64,000 bases of DNA from Halobacteriales archaeon QS_4_69_34 (GTDB lineage: Archaea > Halobacteriota > Halobacteria > Halobacteriales > Halococcaceae), in the NCBI GenBank assembly GCA_003021045.1, contig PXRN01000018.1, positions 27,399 to 91,398 on the forward strand. Reading direction: 5' to 3'. The notes beneath the pieces are model-generated. The model searched no databases. It worked only from the letters and a program-made list of their open reading frames with translations, and was not told the origin of the DNA. The stretch's first letter is position 1. Each line of letters starts with the position of its first letter. The position numbers were made by a program, and so were the translations under genes. Positions 27,530 through 36,212 of this stretch are shown in pieces.

Positions 27530-28032
27530 CGGACGACCTCCACGGCGACGTCGCCGCGATACAGCACGCGCCGCCCGCGGTCGTCGGCAAGCGTCACGAG
27601 GAGTTCGCCGGTGTAGCGCTCGCGGTCGATCCGATCGGGGGCGAGCGGCTGTGGATCGAACGTCAGCGCGATCTCGTCGCCGCTCCGCCCGCGAAGCTCA
27701 TAGAGCGTCAAGGTGGCGTAACCGAGCCCGTCGATCCGGAGCTTGTAGGTGACGAACGGCCGTCCGGCGACCGACGCGACCGACAGGGCAGCATTCGGGA
27801 CACGGAGGGAGTACGCCGACGCGCCGTAGTCGCCGCGCACGAACCGTGCGGCGTCGGGGACGGACGCGACCGAGACGTCGGCCGACCCGCTACCGAGCGG
27901 GGCGTCGGCTGTCTCCGTGTCCGCGGTGTGCTCGGGCGTGAGGTCGACCGCGCCCACGAGCGGACTGGACGCCAGCGCGACGGCGACGACGACGGCGACC
28001 GTCCCGTAGATCGCTGCCCGGTCGGCGTCCAT
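27526..28032 (-). CDS. Secreted or membrane-anchored beta-rich protein of unknown function
   Basis: A 168-residue protein with an N-terminal hydrophobic segment (AAIYGTVAVVVAVALASSPL, residues about 5-25) acting as signal peptide or anchor. The remainder is rich in alternating hydrophobic/polar strands (YSLRVPNAALSVASVAGRP, YATLTLYELRG, ELLVTLADDRGRRVLYRGDV), suggesting a beta-sandwich. ATG 28032 is chosen because TTTATTATC at about 28055-28063 (minus strand) lies 27 bases upstream. Coupled to the downstream polytopic membrane protein by a 4-base overlap, which suggests a shared surface job, perhaps glycan or pilus related given the neighbouring pilins. Confidence 0.65.
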   Translation of the reverse strand: MDADRAAIYGTVAVVVAVALASSPLVGAVDLTPEHTADTETADAPLGSGSADVSVASVPDAARFVRGDYGASAYSLRVPNAALSVASVAGRPFVTYKLRIDGLGYATLTLYELRGRSGDEIALTFDPQPLAPDRIDRERYTGELLVTLADDRGRRVLYRGDVAVEVVR

Positions 28033-28203
28033 TATGTCACACGATAAATCTATTGATAATAAATCCACCGTACGTCGGGTCGATCAAGAGCGCATCGGTC
28101 GGTAGCCGCGTTCGCTATATCGCCGGCTCACGGGCGAAAATCGGGGAAAGTCGCCGCGAGTCCGGAACCGGATCACCCGCGTGGGTGAATCCGGGAAACC
28201 GGA

Positions 28204-28599
28204 TTAGGGTGCCGTGAACGTGCCGAGTGTGCTGGTTTCGTCGCTGTTCGGGCTACTCCAGACGATGCGGACCTCGTCGCCGCTGGCCGTGGACACGTCG
28301 ATCGACGAGCCGGCCGAGACGTCGCTCGTGAACTGGTTGGTAGCGGCGCTTCCGCCGACGAGCACCTCGATATTATCGGCGGCAATAGTGTCACCACCAT
28401 CGTGGGTGACGGTCGTCGGTCCAGTTCCCTCGAAGCTGAAGCTCGCCTGTGGCGTCTGCTCTTGATTGCTCCCCAGATCGAGCACGAAGAAGCCGATCAC
28501 GGCCGCCAAAATTACGGTAATGGCAACCATGAGAATAACCCCGATGACGGGGCTCACCGCGCGATCATCTCCGAACAGCTGCTTGAGTTTTTGTCTCAT
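28204..28599 (-). CDS. Archaeal type IV pilin
   Basis: A 131-residue pilin with a class III signal peptide: positively charged start ([14 protein letters not shown]), then [20 protein letters not shown] as the conserved hydrophobic helix that forms the pilus core after cleavage by prepilin peptidase PibD. The C-terminal domain is a beta-rich, Thr/Ser/Asp-rich surface domain ending in LGTFTAP. A Shine-Dalgarno GGAGG about 10 bases before ATG 28599 shows that this gene, unusually for the window, has a leadered start. It lies on the same strand as pilB, pilC and another pilin-like gene. Confidence 0.9.
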   Translation of the reverse strand: MRQKLKQLFGDDRAVSPVIGVILMVAITVILAAVIGFFVLDLGSNQEQTPQASFSFEGTGPTTVTHDGGDTIAADNIEVLVGGSAATNQFTSDVSAGSSIDVSTASGDEVRIVWSSPNSDETSTLGTFTAP

Positions 28600-28627
28600 T
28601 GTTTTGTGTCCTCCAACGGTGTTCCTA

Positions 28628-28759
28628 CTACGCGACGTTCCCTCTGGTCGGTGACGGGACATAGCGGGCGATAGGTCGAGCCATGTTGATGACCTCGATG
28701 ACCGGGCTGACCCCGCGCTCGTCCCCGCCGAACAGCCTGCTGTGTAGTTGTGCTATCAT
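28628..28759 (-). pseudogene. Stunted pilin ORF directly upstream of the intact pilin
   Basis: 43 codons begin exactly like a pilin ([20 protein letters not shown], then IEVINMA) but depart after about 27 residues into an unrelated 16-residue tail ([16 protein letters not shown]) and stop. The hydrophobic core helix is lost and the conserved Gly after VSPVI is Glu. Its stop is 28 bases before the pilin ATG, on the same likely transcript. A minus-strand AAAGGAG near 28875 and the TATA-like GATATATGT at about 28893-28901 lie upstream. It is either a truncated duplicate or a leader ORF. Confidence 0.6.
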
Positions 28760-29174
28760 TGTCTTTGGGTTTCCACACGCCATCGGCCCGACCCGGTCCA
28801 CCGCCTGCACGGGACCGGCCGGGTGGACGGCCAGTCCTGTCCGCTTCGATCTGCCGTCGTGGCGTGTTGGTTCTACCTGACGCTCCTTTGCTACATATAT
28901 CTTCCGACGTAATTTTTATCGCTGCCGGCTCCGACCTCGATTGTTCGGGGCGCTACCGCGTGGCCGACGCCCGCGAGGCCGCCACGACACCGTGCCGGGG
29001 CCCTCTCGCATTGTTTGCTCCTCCACTGTCCCCCGATGATCCCTGAGTACTGCCCGGCTCCAGCACCTACGGCGCGTCCGGGCGGGGCATCGCCTCGATA
29101 CGGGCTGCACGGCGACCGATTCGCGGAGCTCAAGCGGTCAGAACGGCGGTATCTGGTCGTCGGGTGCGACGACG
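28760..29174. other. Pilin promoter region and gene-free sequence
   Basis: 415 bases. The part at 28891-28920 is conspicuously AT-rich (minus strand GATAAAAATTACGTCGGAAG then ATATATG) and should hold the pilin promoter. The remainder up to 29174 has no supported gene. Confidence 0.5.
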
Positions 29175-29423
29175 ATGGCCCGGGACGGCGACGACGGCGG
29201 CCACGTCTAGGAGCTCGGCTTCCTGTATCACCACCAGTCCCACGTTCGGGACGTCCTCTGGTTGCTGAAACGACGCTACAGCAGCGAAGCGGAGATGCGC
29301 GACCGCTACGACGACGGAATGGCAGCGTCCCACCTGGCAGCCCTCGAAGAGGCCGCCGGCGAGCGCGTCATCACGTGGACGGCTCCCGCCGGCCTCCCGG
29401 GCGCGATCGAGTCGATCCCGTAA
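29175..29423 (+). pseudogene. Small gene with an in-frame TAG after codon 11
   Basis: ATG 29175 reads MARDGDDGGHV, then TAG at 29208-29210, then continues in the same frame with well-formed coding sequence (ELGFLYHHQSHVRDVLWLLK, YDDGMAASHLAALEEAAGER) to TAA at 29421. TAC (Tyr) to TAG is the simplest explanation. No start codon exists between the TAG and an ATG near 29292. I do not recognise the family; it looks like a small helical protein of about 82 residues. It sits on the opposite strand to the pilus genes. Confidence 0.5.
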
Positions 29424-29780
29424 GACAGGTGTCCTCGGGCTCTTATCACACGAGGGCGGACGAGACCACGAACGTCGGCGAGTGAGTGCTCCCGACGGCG
29501 CTGGCGTCGGCGTCGACGGCGGTAGCGATCTCACCGCGCGAACGCCCGGTCGTCGTTCACCGCGAGGGAGGCGAAGACCCGCTCGCCGACCGACGGCTCG
29601 CCGATGCGCTCCTCGCCGGTGAAGGTTGATGCCGAGTCAGATTCGTTCGCCAGCCTTTCATTCAGAGATTGTCCACCGATTATACAGGGGGTTGCAATCA
29701 ATGTCTCGTCGCTCACCTCTCGAACTGAACTACAAGAACATGAAGCGCTCTTACCCGTGCCTTCGCCGAGGATCGGGGAT
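29424..29780. other. Transition to AT-rich sequence, possible gene debris
   Basis: 357 bases. On the minus strand 29531-29716 there is a 61-codon frame whose GC-rich half reads GEERIGEPSVGERVFASLAV, coding-like, while the other half is AT-rich; it may be the joined remnant of two sequences. GC content drops from about 29630, marking the border of the atypical pilin-like gene. Confidence 0.35.
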
Positions 29781-31583
29781 TCAATCCAACTCTACGACCG
29801 CCCTACCCCTAATATTATTGACAATTAAGTCCGCATTGCTGACCTTGATCTTTCCGCTGTCAAGCTCGGTCTGGTCGGGGGGAGCAATGTCCAACCGTCC
29901 TCTATAGTAGTTACTCGCGTTGAGGAGGTCCGTTCCTACCGGGTCTTTAAAGATATCTTTTACCGCCTGAGCGTCCAACTCACCCTCCGCGAGTACCTTG
30001 TTGTTTCCCGGTTTCACCTCGGTAAACTTCACCAGGGAGATCTCCTTATCTCCGTCGCCGAATTCGCCATTCCGGTCCTGATCCTGGAGAACGACGTGGC
30101 CGCGGTAGTCATTCCCGCTATCAGGACTGACCTGAAAGTCGACGTTCAGAGTTGGGACGGTAGTATTGCAGTCCGATACGTTGAAATCGCTGCTATTATT
30201 GTATCTAGTGGCATTAAAGGAACATCCGTCAACGATCACTGGAGTTGCGTTCTTGATTCGCATCCGGGTAATCGATCCGACATTTTCGTATACCTCGTTC
30301 GATGAGAAGATCGATATCCCCTCAGTCCGGTGTTGGTTGATGTCGTAGGTTACCCGCTCACGCGCGTTAGTGGCACCCGCGATTTCGAACTCGACTTCGC
30401 CGGCTCCCTGCCTCGTCTGCTCGTAGGTGAAGGTGGCACGTCCGTTCTCGTTTGTGATCGCGCTGCTCGGCGTCACTGTCCCCGGAGCGGTAGTTCCTGC
30501 GAGAGTCACCTCGACACCGGAGACCGGGTTCCCGAACTCGTCGCGGGCGGAGACGACGACCGTCTCGGTCTCCCCGGAACCGACGCTTCGATTCTGCCGG
30601 TCCTCTCTCGTGAGGTAGTGTGGGCTCTTCTCGACGCTCCTGAACCCGACCTCGGTCATCCGGAAATCGTAGTTCTGATTGGATTCAAGCTCGACCGTGA
30701 CCGTGGCAGGGTTGGAACCGGTGTAGCCGCCAAACTTGGCGTATCTCTTCGTCCCGTCGGCCCCCGAGAAGTCGGTACCGAGGACATCCTTCCACGCCTG
30801 CTCGCTGAGCGTCGTGTCGAGCTCGATCGTCGGCGTTCCGCCCGCCGAACTGACGTTCAGGTACTCGGTCGACGTGCTCTGGGATTTGAGGGGCACGTTC
30901 ACGGAGTCCCCGCTCTCCTGGTATTCTCCGGACGACGAGCCGTTGATCAATTGGAGATCGATTTCGGTGCCCGAAATGATGTCGGTCGATCTGACGATGT
31001 AACCGCTATCGAACTGATTGAACGACAGGCCGTTCTCGATGACGATTCGCGGCTCGTTCCGGTACTCGTTGTAGTTCGCGTCGTAGACGAGGTGCCGCGA
31101 TTCGAAGGTGCCACCATCCCAGTGACCGTCTCCAGTCTCCAGATTGTTGATGTCGACCGAACGCGGGTTACTCGTCCGCAGGCTGCCGGACGGAGTACCG
31201 GGATTGATCGCCAGCGCACGGTCCGGGTACTGGAGGCCGGTAGAAACCGTCACTGACCGTGAAACCCCGCTCGCGCTGACCCGATCGATCGCGTCCTCTA
31301 GCTCGCTCAACTGCTCCTCAACGTTTTGACTATGCGTGAACTCCGCCTTGGCGTTCTGGGCCGGCACGACGTCAACCTGATACAGTGTGAACGCGATGAT
31401 CACAATCGAGAACATCAGGACGAACCCGATGACCGGCGAGACGGCGCGCTCGTCGCCCACGATCCCCGAGAGCCGTTCCCGGAGGTTCCGCGTGACCGTC
31501 GCCAGTGCCGGTCCGTCGGCGGCGCTGGTCGTGTCGCTCTCAGTACCGGTTGTATCGATGGGGGTAGTGTCGTTTCGTGTCAT
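29781..31583 (-). CDS. Pilin-like surface protein with an Ig-like (Big_1/invasin-type) domain
   Basis: A 600-residue protein. A basic leader followed by [20 protein letters not shown] (about residues 45-64) is a class III/type IV pilin-like signal with hydrophobic helix. A long coiled or beta exterior region follows. A domain at about 360-430 (VVVSARDEFGNPVSGVEVTL, TNENGRATFTYEQ) matches the Big_1/Ig-like repeats of adhesins. N-x-S/T sequons are frequent. Codon GC is lower in its 3' part, unlike its neighbours, suggesting transfer or rapid divergence. ATG 31583 is 2 bases after the pilC stop, so it is in the pilB-pilC operon; probably an adhesive minor pilin. Confidence 0.8.
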   Translation of the reverse strand: MTRNDTTPIDTTGTESDTTSAADGPALATVTRNLRERLSGIVGDERAVSPVIGFVLMFSIVIIAFTLYQVDVVPAQNAKAEFTHSQNVEEQLSELEDAIDRVSASGVSRSVTVSTGLQYPDRALAINPGTPSGSLRTSNPRSVDINNLETGDGHWDGGTFESRHLVYDANYNEYRNEPRIVIENGLSFNQFDSGYIVRSTDIISGTEIDLQLINGSSSGEYQESGDSVNVPLKSQSTSTEYLNVSSAGGTPTIELDTTLSEQAWKDVLGTDFSGADGTKRYAKFGGYTGSNPATVTVELESNQNYDFRMTEVGFRSVEKSPHYLTREDRQNRSVGSGETETVVVSARDEFGNPVSGVEVTLAGTTAPGTVTPSSAITNENGRATFTYEQTRQGAGEVEFEIAGATNARERVTYDINQHRTEGISIFSSNEVYENVGSITRMRIKNATPVIVDGCSFNATRYNNSSDFNVSDCNTTVPTLNVDFQVSPDSGNDYRGHVVLQDQDRNGEFGDGDKEISLVKFTEVKPGNNKVLAEGELDAQAVKDIFKDPVGTDLLNASNYYRGRLDIAPPDQTELDSGKIKVSNADLIVNNIRGRAVVELD

Positions 31584-31585
31584 GG

Positions 31586-33632
31586 TCAGATCACCGCGAA
31601 GACCGCGAGCGCGAACGTCGGGAGGACGACCGCGTACTTCGCGCCCGTAAGCAGGTCGCCGCTGCGGATGTAGCCCGCGATGAACCCCGAGGACACCGCC
31701 TGGATCGTCACGGCGTGGAAAAAGAGTAGGCCCATCAGCTCGACGTCGAGCCCGCTGCCCAGACTCGACGCCCCGCCGCCGGCGGCCCCCGCGCCGCCAC
31801 CCCCGCCCGACTGCTCGGTGACCCGGGCCATCGTATCGAGGAAGTTCACCTTGAGGATCGCCATCACCGCCAGCAGCGTAAAGAATGTCATGATGATGAT
31901 GATGGCGACCTGCATCCGGGCCTGCGAGCGCTGCTCGCGCTCGATGTCGTCCTGGTTCTCGCTGGCCTGGGCGGCCGTCGTCAGCACCGCCGCGATCCGG
32001 TTCGAGGACTCCTGGGCTTTGGTGATGAGGTTGACGGTGCGCGCGAGCCGTGGCACCTCGTAGCGGTTGTTGAACTCGACGAAGGCGGCCCGCAGGCTCA
32101 TCCCGTAGCTCACCTGCCGGCCGATCATGGCGAACTCATCGGCGAGTTTGCCCGAGGAGGTGTCGACCACCAGCTCGATCGAGTCCAGCAGCGTCAACCC
32201 CGTGCTGTTCGCACTGGAGAGCTTCCGGAGGGTTTCCGAGAGCTTGCCCGTGATCCGGTTCCGCTGGCGGGCGTGCCACTCGTAGAACACCGCCAGGGGC
32301 AGGAAGTTCACGTAGAGGGGGATATACACCCAGACCGCGGTCCCGACCACGGGACGGTCGACGAGCCCGTCCATCGACGTGGGCGCGAGGCCGCCGAGAA
32401 CGCCGAAGGCAACCAGTACCGCCGAAGCCGGCACCGTGAGCGCGAGCACCGTGAGCGGGTGATCCCGGAAGAAGTGATGGGGGTTGGCGAGCAGCTTCGC
32501 CGTCTCGTGGGTGCCCTCGCGGCTCCTGATCCGGTCGAACACCGCGTGGCTGTCGGTGTAGCCCTCGACCAGTCCGAGGTCAGTCAGCCCCTTGACGCCG
32601 CCCGTCCGCTCTCCCTCCTCGCCCTCCGCCGCGAGATAGCCCGACCCGATGTCGTCCTGCTTGACCGTCGATACGAGCACCAGAAAGCCCACGCCCACGA
32701 GCGGGATCAGCCCGTAGACGGTGAGATACAGAAGCGAGGTGCGAGCGGTCCCGATCATGCCCATAATGGCGAGGATGATGATCAACAGCAGCGGGAACAG
32801 CGAGAGCGTGATGTACATCTCGCCGAACAGCTCCAGGGTCTCGAGCATCAACGCCTGCTCCTGTTTTGCGGTGCGCAGGTGCTTGTCTTTCTTGTCGCTG
32901 AGGAAGTCGGTCATGTCGCCCCCGGAGTCGATGATCGACAGCATGTCCGTGAGAAACTGGCTCAGCTCCTCGCTTGGGGTCTGGACTGACTGGTTTCGCA
33001 TCGCCGTCCGGTAGTCCGTATCGAAGTAGGTCGTCTCGAGGACGATCGAGCGGAACTCCTCGGAGACCTCACCGTAGATCTCGGCCTCGGCCATCGCTTC
33101 GAGGATCTCAAGCTGGTTGAGCCCGCCGATCGAGAGCGCGTACATGTACGACACCGAGTCCGCGAGCAACACGTTGATCTCGCGCTTGCGCGCGTTGGCC
33201 CGGAAGCGTGGCAGCGCGACGAACGTCCCGAACCCGGCGAGAAAGCCGATCGAGCCCACGACCAGCCCCGAGATCGTGATCAAAAGCGGCAGCTTCAGGG
33301 CGTTGAACGCCTCCAGAGCCGGGCCGCGCAACAGCTCGATATTGGTGAGCTCCGGCGTGCCAGTGACGTACAGTTCGATGACCGCGTAGGCCCCGCCCGT
33401 CGCCAGCAGCCAGAGCAGCGTGCCGACCACCAGCCCGATCCCGAGCGCGCGAGAGGTACAGATCGACGGTGTAGGGCATTCGCGCTGCAGCGAGGGTCTC
33501 CTCGATGCCGTTGACGAAGTCGCCGTCCTCGTCGAACAGCCGGCGGTAGAGTGGGTAGAAGCGCTCGCCGAACGTCCCCGGCCGCTGCCCGTGACCGTCC
33601 CGGTCGCGGCCGCGAGCCGCGTCGAGACTCAT
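31586..33632 (-). pseudogene. pilC: Type IV pilus platform protein PilC (TadC/FlaJ-like), frameshifted near its N-terminus
   Basis: The pilus inner-membrane platform, with two T2SSF domains and about 8-9 membrane helices. The first 61 or so codons (ATG 33632, MSLDAARGRDRDG...MPYTVDLYLSRA) are in one frame and the main body (LGIGLVVGTLLWLLATGG to the stop at 31586) in another. The switch falls in a CG-dinucleotide run at 33444-33451: a loss of one CG unit (or gain of one base) would restore SRALGIG. The start overlaps the pilB stop by ATGA. Everything downstream looks healthy, with no other stops, so a sequencing error or a very recent mutation is likely. Alternatively the body could start at GTG or ATG near 33430. 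Confidence 0.8.
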
Positions 33633-35896
33633 CTCCCCGCTCCCGGATCGACTCCCCCGTCCTCGGGACCGCCGCTACCGTCGCTGTCCGTGGCTCCGTC
33701 GTCGCCCGTGGAGGCGGGCTCGGCGGGCTCGAAGTCGGCGAATCCCGAACCGTCGGCCTCGACGGTGGCCGTGGCCGGGTCGGACGCGGCGGGGTCCGAG
33801 TCGGGATCCTGCTCGGCGTCGGGAAGCGCCTCGGCGACGCTCGACGTGGATCGACCGCGGTACTCCCCGAGCAGTTCCTCGCCTTCCTCGAGTACCGTCG
33901 TACACTGCTCGGCCAGCTCCGGGCCCGGGTCCGGTCGGGGCACGATCGCCTCCGTCTCGGGGTCGGTGTCGATCGAGATGCTCTCCATCATCCGGAGGTC
34001 CTCCAGGCTCTCCTGGAGCCGCTCGTCGGCGATGAGCGCCAGTATCGCCTCGGGGTCGTTGATGAACGCCTGGATCGTGGCGGCGACCTCCGTGTAGGTA
34101 TTGATCCCGCGGTCGATGAGGTACGCGAGCACGAGCGTGCGCTTTTGCCGTTCGGTCCGGAGGCGCTCGTCGCTCCAGCCACGGTCGAACTTGATGTCGT
34201 CGAGCGTCGCCGAGGCCCCCGTCCGCAGGTACTCATCGGTTTCAGCCTGCCACTGGAAGACGTCCCGGACGTTGATCTCGTCGTGCTCGGAGTCGTAGTA
34301 GTTGATCTCGGTGATGGCCTTGCTCCGGCGGACCTTCTGGCCCTCGACTCTGGTCTGGGTCTGGACGCTCACGACGTCGAGTGCCGTGAACAGCGTCTTC
34401 GAGACGTTGATCGGGTCGGTCGTGAAGCGCTTGATCACCTCGCCGACGGTGTCGGCGTGAAAGGTGGTGAGGGAGGTGTGGCCCGTACTCATCACCTGAA
34501 ACAGCGTCCGTCCTTCCTCGCCGCGGATCTCGCCCATGACGATGTACTCGGGCCGCTGGCGCAGCGCGGCCTCCAGGAGGTCGAACTCGTCGACCGCGCC
34601 CGAGTCGTCGCCGGTGAATGAGGGTCTCGTGACGCTGGCGATCCAGTTGCGCTGGGGGATCTCCAGCTCGCGGGTACTCTCGATCGAGACCACCTTCGAA
34701 TTGCTCGGGATGAACAGCGAGACGGCGTTGAGGCTCGTGGTCTTGCCCGAGGCCGTCCCGCCGGCAAACAGCGTCGACTTGCGGTTCTCGATACAGAGCC
34801 ACAGGAAGACCATCTCGTCCAAGCTGAAGGTGTGCCAGTTGATCAGGTCGATCGGCGTGTAGGGGACGTCCTTGAACTGCCGGATCGTGTAGTTCGTCCC
34901 GTGATCCGAGACCTCCCGGCCGAGCGTGAGCTGGGCGCGCGAGCCGTCGGGAAGGGTGGCGTCGACCTGTGGCTGGCGCTTGGAGATGCCCTTGCCCGAG
35001 CGCTGGGCGAGTTTCACGACGAACTCGTCGAGCTCGTCCTCGCCGTGACGGATGTTCGAGATGAGCTGCTCGTGGTCGGAGTGGTAGACGAACACCGGGC
35101 CGTCGTAGCCATCACAGGAGATATCCTCGACGTTGACGTCGTGTTTGATCGGATCGATGCGGTCGTAGCCGATGAAGTCACGCTTCAGCCGGTAGAGCAG
35201 CTTCTCGACCTGGTAGGCGGTGAGCATCCTGGCGTCCGCTTCGAGAACCGCGGGCTCGGGGCGGGCGGCGATCCCCTCGAGCTCGGTGCCCTCGTCGGCC
35301 TCCGTCGGCCCGTCCCGGCCGAGAGCTGTTTTCAGCCTGTCGAACAGCCCCGACTCGCCCGTGTCCGCGACCGGTCCCGCATAGAGATCGTACCGGTCCA
35401 ACAGGCGCTCGGTCTCGCGCTCGATGACGCCCGCCCGGTCGGCGTCGTCACCGCGAACGACGACCTCGTCGTCCGAGTACTTGATCGCCGCCCGGAGCTT
35501 CCCGGCGAGAAACTCCTGGAGATCGAGCTCGATCGGCGTGAGGTGGGGCTCGACGGCGTAGTACTTTCGCTCGTTTTCCATCTCGGAGTGGAAGACGACG
35601 ACGAACGCGTAGGGCTCGTTCACCCAGTAGCGCTCGACCTCCCGGAGGTGTGGCTTCTGCTCGAGTGCCACCGCCCGTTCGAGGTCGTAACGGTTGGCGA
35701 TCGTCGTCCGCCCGTCGGCCGTCGTGAAAAAGGCGTCCTCGTCCAGCTCCGGGTTCGTGCGCACCGTCCGCGCGTCGACGACTGCCGCGAGGGCCCGAGC
35801 GTCCTCGCTGGCCGCTCCGATCCGGTCCGACAGCGCCTCCCGGTCCGTGTTTCTCTCGGCTCGCTCGTCGGCGCTCTCGGCAGTTCCGGAGCTCAT
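33629..35896 (-). CDS. pilB: Type IV pilus assembly ATPase PilB (TadA/VirB11-like)
   Basis: A 755-residue secretion ATPase that powers pilin polymerisation. Walker A is GGTASGKT with K385, in TLFAGGTASGKTTSLNAVSL. The Asp box and Walker B lie in QRPEYIVMGEIRGEEGRTLF, followed by the His box MSTGHTSLTTFHADT. About 300 N-terminal residues form the usual haloarchaeal N-domain, and the last 100 are acidic low-complexity. ATG 35896 is preferred over 35941 because a strong TATA-like box lies 27 bases upstream. It is coupled to pilC by ATGA and is the first gene of the pilus operon. Confidence 0.95.
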   Translation of the reverse strand: MSSGTAESADERAERNTDREALSDRIGAASEDARALAAVVDARTVRTNPELDEDAFFTTADGRTTIANRYDLERAVALEQKPHLREVERYWVNEPYAFVVVFHSEMENERKYYAVEPHLTPIELDLQEFLAGKLRAAIKYSDDEVVVRGDDADRAGVIERETERLLDRYDLYAGPVADTGESGLFDRLKTALGRDGPTEADEGTELEGIAARPEPAVLEADARMLTAYQVEKLLYRLKRDFIGYDRIDPIKHDVNVEDISCDGYDGPVFVYHSDHEQLISNIRHGEDELDEFVVKLAQRSGKGISKRQPQVDATLPDGSRAQLTLGREVSDHGTNYTIRQFKDVPYTPIDLINWHTFSLDEMVFLWLCIENRKSTLFAGGTASGKTTSLNAVSLFIPSNSKVVSIESTRELEIPQRNWIASVTRPSFTGDDSGAVDEFDLLEAALRQRPEYIVMGEIRGEEGRTLFQVMSTGHTSLTTFHADTVGEVIKRFTTDPINVSKTLFTALDVVSVQTQTRVEGQKVRRSKAITEINYYDSEHDEINVRDVFQWQAETDEYLRTGASATLDDIKFDRGWSDERLRTERQKRTLVLAYLIDRGINTYTEVAATIQAFINDPEAILALIADERLQESLEDLRMMESISIDTDPETEAIVPRPDPGPELAEQCTTVLEEGEELLGEYRGRSTSSVAEALPDAEQDPDSDPAASDPATATVEADGSGFADFEPAEPASTGDDGATDSDGSGGPEDGGVDPGAGR

Positions 35897-35916
35897 TGTG
35901 ATTACGTAGCTCTCGA

Positions 35917-35929
35917 CAAGTAAAAAAGA
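35917..35929 (-). promoter_or_regulatory. pilB promoter box
   Basis: Minus-strand TCTTTTTTACTTG, centred about 27 bases before ATG 35896; points to leaderless pilB mRNA. Confidence 0.65.
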
Positions 35930-35934
35930 TTCTG

Positions 35935-35960
35935 CCGACATCGTTCAACGATGATGTCGG
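35935..35960. promoter_or_regulatory. 26-base nested palindrome just upstream of the pilB TATA box
   Basis: Outer arms CCGACATC (35935-35942) and GATGTCGG (35953-35960) are perfect inverted repeats, and an inner pair CATCGTT/AACGATG (35939-35945, 35947-35953) forms a second dyad. Placed directly upstream of the promoter box, it is a strong candidate for a regulator binding site controlling the pilus operon. Confidence 0.6.
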
Positions 35961-36212
35961 CCGAACAAATCCAAATAGTCGAAGACGGGCTGCCCGTGGA
36001 TGGCCGGGACCCTTCGCTTCGGCCCGGCCAACGATGCCGAGCACACCGCCGTCCGGGTACGCACGGCTCGGCGCTGTCCGGTCCTGGCGACGACCGTCCC
36101 GCCGCCGTCTCGGCGACGCGATCCTTCTCTCCCCATCCCCACCCCGAGGCGCGAGAGCGCTCGTCCGGACGGGACGGGAACACCTTTCATCCGTCGGCGT
36201 CTCACCCCGAGC

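Larger units (their letters stand above)
35897..36212. other. Divergent intergenic region pilB / strictosidine-synthase-like gene
   Basis: 316 bases holding the pilB TATA box and palindrome on one side and the CCTTTCAT box (36182-36190) of the plus-strand gene on the other. No gene supported between. Confidence 0.6.

Noticed and set aside
29175..29423. Pyrrolysine-containing protein at the in-frame TAG
   Set aside because: Haloarchaea lack known pyrrolysine machinery and no pyl genes are seen; nonsense mutation or error is simpler.
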